From the NCBI RefSeq assembly GCF_034092395.1, contig NZ_CP139301.1, forward strand, positions 1,302,001-1,366,000: a stretch of DNA of 64,000 nt. Reading direction: 5' to 3'. The notes beneath the pieces were generated by a model. It did no database searches, had not been told where the DNA came from, and saw only the letters and a program-made list of their open reading frames with translations. A program made the position numbers and the translations under genes. Source of the stretch: Prochlorococcus sp. MIT 1307. GTDB taxonomy: Bacteria > Cyanobacteriota > Cyanobacteriia > PCC-6307 > Cyanobiaceae. Positions 57,889 to 64,000 of the stretch are shown piece after piece; position 1 is the stretch's first letter; every line of letters begins with the position of its first letter.

Positions 57889-59142
57889 TTAATTAGATAT
57901 TGGTTGCTTTTTGTTTCTAGGTAATGCATTACCTGAGACCAAAGCAATCACAATTATTAAAAGACAAGTTGTGCCATAGAACGGACTTCTTTGCCCTAAA
58001 AGGTCATAGCAAATACCTGCTGCACTTGCACCTAGAAAAGTACCCAAACTTTGTAGCCCTTGAAGACTCCCAAGCACAGCTCCTTGACCTGTTGCATTTA
58101 ATCGTCTTGATATTAGTGCGCGTAAACAAGGTGTGACTAAGCCAGTTCCAATCGCTAAAACGCCGACAGCGTTGAAAACCATTGGAATTGAATTTTCTGT
58201 GTTAGCAAGAGTTAAAAGAATGCAGCCTGCAATAACGAATCCTATCCCTGTCAATGTGAGACGCCATTCTCCGAAACGCTTCACCAGTGGGCCAATCAAT
58301 CCTCCTTGCACGACCATTGCGACAACCCCAACTATGACAAAAGCTTGGCTGGATTGTTGAGGCGTCCAACTAAAGGCCTCTTTGAGATAAAGGACTAAAA
58401 CAGCTGTGAAGCCATTGAAGGCCATGAAAAAAACAAAGAATGCTACACATAGTCGTCTTGATAAGGGGTTGATGAAGACAAGACGGAGTTGAGTAAATGG
58501 ATTGAGTTCTCTTTTGCGTATGAAGGAGTTACGTGCCTTTTTAGGAAGGGTTTCGGGCAGTATCCATATGACTAAAAACAAGTTTATTAGGGCAAATAGT
58601 GTTGCTGCCCAAACAGGCAGCGTGACACTAAATCTTGCGAGAGCTGTGCCTAGACCAGGTCCAAGTACGAATCCCAGGCCAAAGGCAACACCTATGAGAC
58701 CGAAAGTTTTTGCACGGTTTTCGGGCGTGGAGATGTCCGCCAAGACGGCCGTAGCAGTAGCTGCAGTTCCTCCACTAGCTCCATCGATGACTCTTGCAAT
58801 AAAAAGGAGTAATAGCGGTAGGCCAGTCCCCCAAATTGGTAAGAAATTATTCCAGTTGAGGCTGACTGTTACCGCAAATAGAAACAGTCCTATTACCGAA
58901 CCGGATACGCAAGTGATAATTACTGGTTTTCTACCAAAGCGATCACTCAGAGCACCTATTAAAGGTGCTACTGCGAATTGCGAAATCGCGTAAGTTCCTG
59001 CTAAAAGGCCAAGTGTGCTTCCATTAGTAGTAAATCGTTCCAACAGAAATGGAAGCAAGGGAAAGACGATTGTTTCTCCTAGCCTGTCATTTAATAGTGT
59101 TATGAAAGCACTAAGAAGAGTAGGAACCTTGGGCAAGTGCAC
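57889..59142 (-). CDS. Major facilitator superfamily transporter, TetA/drug-efflux-like
   Basis: A transporter of about 417 residues with twelve predicted transmembrane helices. Between helices 2 and 3 it has GALSDRFGRKPVII, the MFS motif GxLaDrxGrkxxl, and there is an RFGEWRL repeat at the equivalent place in the second half. The segment FIARVIDGASGGTAATATAV matches the TetA-like drug-efflux group. The start appears to be GTG 59142. The substrate is unknown. It is divergent from the GNAT gene. Confidence 0.85.
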   Translation of the reverse strand: MHLPKVPTLLSAFITLLNDRLGETIVFPLLPFLLERFTTNGSTLGLLAGTYAISQFAVAPLIGALSDRFGRKPVIITCVSGSVIGLFLFAVTVSLNWNNFLPIWGTGLPLLLLFIARVIDGASGGTAATATAVLADISTPENRAKTFGLIGVAFGLGFVLGPGLGTALARFSVTLPVWAATLFALINLFLVIWILPETLPKKARNSFIRKRELNPFTQLRLVFINPLSRRLCVAFFVFFMAFNGFTAVLVLYLKEAFSWTPQQSSQAFVIVGVVAMVVQGGLIGPLVKRFGEWRLTLTGIGFVIAGCILLTLANTENSIPMVFNAVGVLAIGTGLVTPCLRALISRRLNATGQGAVLGSLQGLQSLGTFLGASAAGICYDLLGQRSPFYGTTCLLIIVIALVSGNALPRNKKQPISN

Positions 59143-59213
59143 AGATGTAAGTTTCTGGATTCATTTCACCATCCCACACAGCTTGTTAATTGACGTGCTG
59201 AGGTTGTAATCAG

Positions 59214-59687
59214 ATGCTGATCAAGTATGAATTGCACCCACTTCGAGCTTCTGAACATGAAGTTGTTAGGGAAGTGTATTCAGATGCAATTGAATCTCAA
59301 GGGGATCGTTTTTATACAAAAAGGCAAATTCAGGCCTGGTCTGGCTTGGCTTGGTTGCCAGGTTTTCTGGATAGATCACTGGAGGAAGGAAGAGGTTGGG
59401 TTAGTGTTGAGCAACAGCAACTGGAAGCATTTGCTGTGAGATATCCTTTAAACCGGTTGGCACTACTCTACTGTCGTGGTCGATCTGCTCGCAGAGGTCA
59501 TGCAAATGCTTTGTTAGATCGATTGGAATTAGAAGCTAGGGAAGAAGGTCAAACTGAATTACTAACTGAAGCAAGTTTTTTGAGTTATCCATTGTTATTA
59601 CGACGTGGCTGGAAACTCATATCTCCTGAAGCTCTAGAGATAGGTGGGGTGAGTTTTGATCGGTATCGTATGAAAAAAAAGCTTTGA
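59214..59687 (+). CDS. GNAT-fold N-acetyltransferase
   Basis: A small protein of 157 residues with the GNAT pattern: an N-terminal EVVREVYSDAIESQG helix, the acyl-CoA-binding segment LLYCRGRSARRGHANALLDR (a degenerate Q/RxxGxG/A) and a C-terminal FLSYPLLLRRGWKLIS. The substrate is unknown; proteins of this type act on amines or N-termini. The stop is eight bases from the end of the convergent TrpD-like gene. Confidence 0.82.
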   Translation: MLIKYELHPLRASEHEVVREVYSDAIESQGDRFYTKRQIQAWSGLAWLPGFLDRSLEEGRGWVSVEQQQLEAFAVRYPLNRLALLYCRGRSARRGHANALLDRLELEAREEGQTELLTEASFLSYPLLLRRGWKLISPEALEIGGVSFDRYRMKKKL

Positions 59688-59695
59688 ATTAAGGG

Positions 59696-60769
59696 CTATT
59701 TCTCGGCCTTTCTCAATACGTTGATTTTTTTTCTCCATGAAATTAATTCTTCGAGAGTTTGTTTTGCTAATCCTTTTCTCATAATGATATCTGCCTTATT
59801 TAGTCCTGCTTCAAGACTTTTTGCTTGGCCTGCCAACCATAAGTAGACCCCTGCATTCCAATGAACTGCTGTTTGGAAAGGGCCTTTATTTTCAAGTGCT
59901 TGTATGGCTAACTTGCGCCATTCATCTAGATTGCTCCATTCAATATCTTGACCAGAACAATCGTGATCATTTGCATGAAGGATTGTTCGTTTGAATTGAT
60001 TGTGTGTGATACGCCCTGTTATGCATGCACGACTTATTGGAAGATCTATTCCACCTTCAAGGCCTTTAATTGAAATGAGATCTTTTTCTCCAATAAGCGC
60101 AAGAGCTTTGTAGGCTCTTGCTTCGGTGGGAGGATGAACAAATCCACTTACAAGTAAATGTTCTCCTTTGTGAGCGGTCCATATGAGCTCCATGCTTGCT
60201 AATGGAGGTCGTTTGCCAAGCTCTTCTCGATAATCAATGAGACTATCTGCTAAAGGGAAGTGATCTGGTTGATGAATTAGTGCCAGTCCATTTTCATCAA
60301 AGCAAGTTTGTAATTCTTGAATTGATAGTCCTGTTAATTGAAGGCCCAGCACTTCAAATAGTTCAGCTGTAGTGAGTCCAAATTTGATAGGCATACGCTT
60401 TCCACCCTGTAATACGACTGGTTGTTTTGCACTTAAAAGCACTAGTGTTGTTAAGGGATAGATGGGTACTGTTCGGTTGCGTCCATCGAAAGGCATGCCA
60501 AAGCATATGGGCCGAGTCTGTTTTTCCTTTGACGTTAGTTTTGGTCCTAATTCTGAGTAGGCATCTATCATTCCAGCGAGTTCTTGTGCTTCCGGTCGTC
60601 GAATACGATGCGCAATCATGAATGCTCCGATTTGAGCAGGAGTGGCCTGCCCCTGAAGAATTATTTTTAGAGCCTCTGCAGACTCTTCACGGCTCAACCC
60701 ACGACTCGTATGTTCTCCACTACCAATTTTGCGGAGAAAGGTTTTAAATTCCTCTTTGCGTTCAAACAC
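59696..60769 (-). CDS. TrpD-like glycosyltransferase-family protein (YbiB/TrpD2 group)
   Basis: A protein of about 357 residues with the two-domain fold of anthranilate phosphoribosyltransferase. The N-terminal helical domain (LSREESAEALKIILQGQATP and AFMIAHRIRRPEAQELAGM) is clear, but the PRPP motif GTGGD of TrpD is replaced by GMPFDGRNR, and the substrate motif KHGN by LQGGKRMP. That suggests the TrpD2/YbiB group, which binds nucleic acid and lacks the tryptophan activity. The start is GTG 60769. It is not next to other trp genes. Confidence 0.82.
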   Translation of the reverse strand: MFERKEEFKTFLRKIGSGEHTSRGLSREESAEALKIILQGQATPAQIGAFMIAHRIRRPEAQELAGMIDAYSELGPKLTSKEKQTRPICFGMPFDGRNRTVPIYPLTTLVLLSAKQPVVLQGGKRMPIKFGLTTAELFEVLGLQLTGLSIQELQTCFDENGLALIHQPDHFPLADSLIDYREELGKRPPLASMELIWTAHKGEHLLVSGFVHPPTEARAYKALALIGEKDLISIKGLEGGIDLPISRACITGRITHNQFKRTILHANDHDCSGQDIEWSNLDEWRKLAIQALENKGPFQTAVHWNAGVYLWLAGQAKSLEAGLNKADIIMRKGLAKQTLEELISWRKKINVLRKAEK

Positions 60770-61044
60770 TTTGGGATGATGTTTTTAGGAAATCGTTCTT
60801 CAGTTCCTATTGCCGTTGTAGTAGTAGTTGCTACGAATCTTTGATTTGATGTGTGAATCAAAAAATCTGAAGATTCATATGACCTCTACAAAAAAGGACT
60901 TATTGACATTTTAATTGTTTTGAAAATGATCATTACGAAGGCCGATTATCCTCCTTTTGGTCCATTGAGATTGGCTGCGAATTGTTTTGTTATGCAGTTA
61001 TGTGTGTAGAACCATTTCCTTGGATACCTAGAGGTTTTAAATAG
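60770..61044. other. Non-coding stretch before the short reading frame and cobA
   Basis: About 275 bases, AT-rich, with no long reading frame on either strand. It probably contains the promoter region for the TrpD-like gene (minus) at the left side. I see no hairpin with a T run and no riboswitch-like conserved box. Confidence 0.4.
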
Positions 61045-61179
61045 ATGGAAATTGGTTTCAAATGGATTCCCTGTCTTGGCGCATGGTCAGTATGGTTTTC
61101 CATGGTTCAAGCTTTAGTAAGACAGGAGCTGCAATTGCAATTTTCAGCAATGCCGAATGAACTGGTCCATTGGGTATAA
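61045..61179 (+). CDS. Possible small protein of 44 residues
   Basis: An ATG-to-TAA frame coding for 44 residues, starting MEIGFKWIPCLGAWSVWF. Three Trp in the first half and a hydrophobic stretch AWSVWFSMVQALV suggest a short membrane-associated peptide, then a polar QELQLQFSA end. GAGG stands ten bases upstream. It lies in a 580-base gap before cobA. The frame is short, so chance is possible. No family recognised. Confidence 0.4.
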   Translation: MEIGFKWIPCLGAWSVWFSMVQALVRQELQLQFSAMPNELVHWV

Positions 61180-61350
61180 GCTAATCGCTTTTTCACTAAC
61201 TACTTTTGCTAAAAAATTTGGGCTTTCTCACCTTTTCTTTGCATTGATCTTTTTCTACTGACATGCTTTGTGCACACTGCGAGAAATATGATATTTCCTG
61301 GGCATTTATTCAATTTGCCTTGGATTCAAAGAACTGTTGAAACTGCTTCT

Positions 61351-62136
61351 ATGACTGAGGATAAATATGGAACTGTGTATCTCGTGGGGGGAGGCCCTGG
61401 TGACCCTGACTTGTTGACAGTTAAGGCGCAACGTTTGTTAGGGCAATGTGATGCTCTTGTTTACGACTCTTTAGTGCCTCAGGAATTACTTGAATTGGTT
61501 TCAAAGTCTTGTCAACTATATTTTGTTGGGAAGCGACGAGGCCATCATTCCATCCCTCAGTCGAAAATTAATTCTGTTCTCCGTGAAATGGCTCGCACCT
61601 ATTCTTGTGTAGTTCGTCTTAAGGGTGGGGATCCTTTTTTATTTGGAAGGGGAGCAGAAGAAGCAGCTTATTTAGAATCTCATGGAGTCCCTGTAGAAGT
61701 TGTTCCTGGTGTTACGGCTGGAATTGCGGTGCCTGCATATGCAGGAATTCCTGTTACTCATAGACGCGCGGGTTCTTCTGTCACTTTTGTTACGGGACAT
61801 GAGGGCATTGATAAAATTCGGCCTTTTGTAAATTGGCGGGCCCTTGCTTTGGCGAGTGATGGACTGGTTATTTATATGGGTCTACATAATCTTCAATACA
61901 TCGTTGATGAATTGATCGCAGGTGGATTGAATCCATCCACAACATCAGCCGTTATTCAGCAGGGCACAGTGATTGGACAGAGATGTTTAAAAGCTCCATT
62001 GCATGATCTTGTTGGAGAAGTAAAAAGACTGGAATTTGCTTCCCCTTCGATTGTGATGATTGGTCCATATATAGATTTTCAAGTGGCAACATCTGCTCCC
62101 CAACCAGCTAATGTCACGATGCCAATAACATTTTGA
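61351..62136 (+). CDS. cobA: Uroporphyrinogen-III C-methyltransferase
   Basis: SAM-dependent methylation of uroporphyrinogen III to precorrin-2, leading to cobalamin and sirohaem. ATG 61351 is preferred because it places TVYLVGGGPGDPDLLTVKA near residue 8, the family position; earlier starts (GTG 61270, ATG 61288) would add 21-27 residues without similarity. Other signatures: KGGDPFLFGRGAEEAAYL near residue 90 and GVTAGIAVPAYAGIPVTHR. Length is 261 residues from this start, that of the monofunctional enzyme. The organism needs B12 for QueG and other enzymes; this fits. Confidence 0.92.
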   Translation: MTEDKYGTVYLVGGGPGDPDLLTVKAQRLLGQCDALVYDSLVPQELLELVSKSCQLYFVGKRRGHHSIPQSKINSVLREMARTYSCVVRLKGGDPFLFGRGAEEAAYLESHGVPVEVVPGVTAGIAVPAYAGIPVTHRRAGSSVTFVTGHEGIDKIRPFVNWRALALASDGLVIYMGLHNLQYIVDELIAGGLNPSTTSAVIQQGTVIGQRCLKAPLHDLVGEVKRLEFASPSIVMIGPYIDFQVATSAPQPANVTMPITF

Positions 62137-62145
62137 TTGGCTTGA

Positions 62146-62994
62146 TCACAAAAGCTTGATCTCTAATAAAGATAGCCAAAATGCTTTTGGATTAGCATTC
62201 ATAGTTAGATATTGATTATTTAATTTTTTAATAGCTCTACAGCTAAGACTATTAATTAGTAGCCATTCATCTTTTGGAAAAGGTTGTGCATTAATTGTCT
62301 CTTCTTTGATTATTCCAGCATCTAAACCTTGTTGCCTCATAACTCCCGCTAAACACCCACTTTTTAAGGGTGGTGTTAGCCATTGATTGTTACGCTTGAC
62401 TAAAAGATTAGATGTTGTCCCACAAGATATCTCGCCGCTATTACTGAGTAATAAAGCATCGTCATAACCCGCAATATTTGCTTCTGATTTTGCTTGGATT
62501 GCTTGACCATAAGCAAATGTTTTGCATCTACTGATTTGACTATTGGCATTACGCATCTCATTACGACTAATAATCGTCGATATGCATTCGAACTGTGGTT
62601 CGCCATCATTGATTTCGAGCCAAAAACGATGACTTGACGCTTCGTTTTTATCTGTAGATATTTTGATATTTCGAGAATAATTGTCCCCTCTAGTCCAATT
62701 AAGTCGTAGTACACCATTTCTGTTGTTCAACGATAGTCGTTGTATTGCCTCATCAATCAGAGGTCTCAACCACTCTTCTGAAGGAGGTGATGCCATCCTT
62801 AATATTGATGCACTACGCTTCCAGCGATTGAGGTGATTGGTAAGCAATTGAACTTTGCCTTTGTAAATTAAAAGGGTTTCAAAAATTCCATCTCCGAGGG
62901 TTAAGCCTCGGTCACAGATTGGAATGGCCAGTTCGCTTGCATTGCCCCATACACCGTTGATCCAGGCGATGTTGTTATTTAGGTTATGGTTCAT
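62146..62994 (-). CDS. pabC: Aminotransferase class IV, probably aminodeoxychorismate lyase
   Basis: A PLP fold type IV enzyme of about 282 residues. The N-terminal CDRGLTLGDGIFETLLIYKG motif, the Lys of RCKTFAYGQAI (probable PLP Lys) and the SGEISCGTTSNLL phosphate-binding loop are present. The position next to pabB makes 4-amino-4-deoxychorismate lyase, producing p-aminobenzoate for folate, the likely role; branched-chain or D-amino acid aminotransferase is an alternative. ATG 62994 overlaps the pabB stop as ATGA, which fixes the start. Confidence 0.85.
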   Translation of the reverse strand: MNHNLNNNIAWINGVWGNASELAIPICDRGLTLGDGIFETLLIYKGKVQLLTNHLNRWKRSASILRMASPPSEEWLRPLIDEAIQRLSLNNRNGVLRLNWTRGDNYSRNIKISTDKNEASSHRFWLEINDGEPQFECISTIISRNEMRNANSQISRCKTFAYGQAIQAKSEANIAGYDDALLLSNSGEISCGTTSNLLVKRNNQWLTPPLKSGCLAGVMRQQGLDAGIIKEETINAQPFPKDEWLLINSLSCRAIKKLNNQYLTMNANPKAFWLSLLEIKLL

Positions 62995-64000
62995 TGTAAT
63001 GCCTCTAATAGGGGCATTAATTTCCATTTAAGCTCCTGAGATTCGTCAATTGGGTCAGAATCAGCAACAATTCCACAGCCAGCATTAGCTCGTAGTGTTT
63101 TGTTTTTCATCATTATGGAGCGAATAAGAATATTGCTATCGAAAGTGCCGTCCCAGTCGATATGCAATATTGAACCGCAATATGGACCTCTCGCTGTTGG
63201 TTCAAGCTCATGTAGACGTTGGCAGGCTCGTAGTTTAGGTGCACCACTAATAGAGCCTCCTGGCCAAGCAGCTTCTATTAAATCTATCCAAGTTTTATTC
63301 GGCTCTAAGTCCCCGTGGATTACTGAAGTAAGATGATGAACTTGCGAGTAACTTTCTAATCCTACTAATTGGGGAACACATATTGATCCTGGTTTGCACA
63401 CTCTTCCTAGATCGTTTCGTAGCAGGTCGACGATCATTACATTCTCTGCTCTGTCCTTAGGACTGCATACAAGCTCCATGGCCATAGCCGCATCTTTATT
63501 GCGTTCAGAATGCCGTGGTCTAGTGCCTTTGATTGGCCTTGTTTCGACTTTACCTGTTGGCTCTACTTTCAGAAAACGTTCTGGTGAAGAGGAGATGATA
63601 GCTTCATTTCTTGCTGCTCCTGCACCTATTACAACACCTCCAAAGGGTGATGGAGACTTTTTTCGGAGCCGTTGAAAAAGATCAATAGCATTTATTTTTT
63701 TTGTTAATGAGGTAGTGCAGCAGGCTGTAAGATTTGCCTGAAAAATGTCTCCACGAGCTATTAAGTCTTTTATAAGATTGACATTGCGGGAATATTCATC
63801 TTCTTTTGTAAGCCATATCCATGCATCAATGGGAATTCCATATAACTCCTTTATTTGTGATTCTTTAGCATCTTCTTGATGCATGGAAACTTGTTCTAAC
63901 CAGGTTGCAAACTTTTGGTACCGATCTTTGTTGTGGCCTTCGAGCCAGAGTTGTTGTTTGTGAACATCAAATCTCAATATAGGATCATGAGATGCAATCC
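62991..64000 (-). CDS. pabB: Aminodeoxychorismate synthase component I, N-terminus outside the window
   Basis: The chorismate-binding domain is present: GDIFQANLTACCTT, SPSPFGGVV, ISSSPERFLKV, RPIKGTRPRHSE, LLRNDLGRVCKPGSI and AAWPGGSISGAPKLRACQ. The PIKGT sequence, with Lys where anthranilate synthase has Ala (PIAGT), marks PabB rather than TrpE. Together with a PabA glutaminase it makes aminodeoxychorismate for folate. The frame is open to the right edge; the visible part covers about 335 codons. The stop overlaps the pabC start by four bases. Confidence 0.93.
   Translation of the reverse strand, partial: IASHDPILRFDVHKQQLWLEGHNKDRYQKFATWLEQVSMHQEDAKESQIKELYGIPIDAWIWLTKEDEYSRNVNLIKDLIARGDIFQANLTACCTTSLTKKINAIDLFQRLRKKSPSPFGGVVIGAGAARNEAIISSSPERFLKVEPTGKVETRPIKGTRPRHSERNKDAAMAMELVCSPKDRAENVMIVDLLRNDLGRVCKPGSICVPQLVGLESYSQVHHLTSVIHGDLEPNKTWIDLIEAAWPGGSISGAPKLRACQRLHELEPTARGPYCGSILHIDWDGTFDSNILIRSIMMKNKTLRANAGCGIVADSDPIDESQELKWKLMPLLEALQ

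Overview
The window looks like a chromosomal segment of a low-GC marine picocyanobacterium, most likely a Prochlorococcus of low-light type. This is inference, based on gene order (purF-purL-PRC protein-dnaN beside thrC-ABC1 kinase-recN-uvrA), cyanobacterium-specific families (DUF3134, DUF1400, Tic20-like, VTE5-like phytol kinase, group 2 sigma factor), very small intergenic gaps and AT-rich composition. It is core genome: I see no insertion sequence, prophage, CRISPR array, toxin-antitoxin or defence cassette, and no rRNA or tRNA gene.

Layout. 1-13.4 kb: the end of murB and ybaB; a grpE-dnaJ-tusA-like-rsgA run; a flavoprotein and an exported MsrB; dus; a glycine-rich RNA-binding protein; argH; a PP2C-type phosphatase; ftsY-nusB-DUF502. 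13.6-18 kb (+): queG, a TPR protein, and a GyrA/ParC subunit. 18-23.9 kb (-): purF, purL, a PRC-barrel protein, dnaN. 23.9-24.3 kb: a non-coding gap with DnaA-box-like sites, an AT-rich tract and a switch in strand composition, the best candidate for oriC. 24.3-38.3 kb: thrC, DUF1400, ABC1 kinase, recN, uvrA, sucrose-phosphate synthase, purT, a small unknown gene, mraY, DUF3134 and a small membrane protein ending at a strong terminator. 38.4-39.0 kb: a gene-free stretch with a GC-elevated, fold-prone segment. 39-48.6 kb: argG, rpsF, Tic20-like, aroE, dnaK, a DAO-type oxidoreductase, an O-antigen-ligase/IctB-like membrane protein, and a B12-binding radical SAM protein whose 5' end appears frameshifted. 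48.6-64 kb: clcA, acnB, DAHP synthase, phytol kinase, sigma factor, ppk, an MFS transporter, a GNAT protein, a TrpD-like protein, cobA, pabC and pabB (cut by the window edge).

Functionally the set is housekeeping: replication start and clamp, DNA repair (recN, uvrA), topology, purine synthesis (purF, purL, purT), chaperones (dnaK, dnaJ, grpE), targeting (ftsY), wall synthesis (murB, mraY), the shikimate/folate branch (aroG, aroE, pabB, pabC), arginine (argG, argH), tetrapyrrole methylation (cobA), sucrose synthesis and polyphosphate.

The observations most worth a second look are the oriC candidate with a + strand terminator inside it, the +1 frame break at the start of the radical SAM gene directly after clcA, the structured GC-elevated segment before argG, and a probable CTG start codon in the DAO-family gene. 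No clearly new multi-gene system was found.
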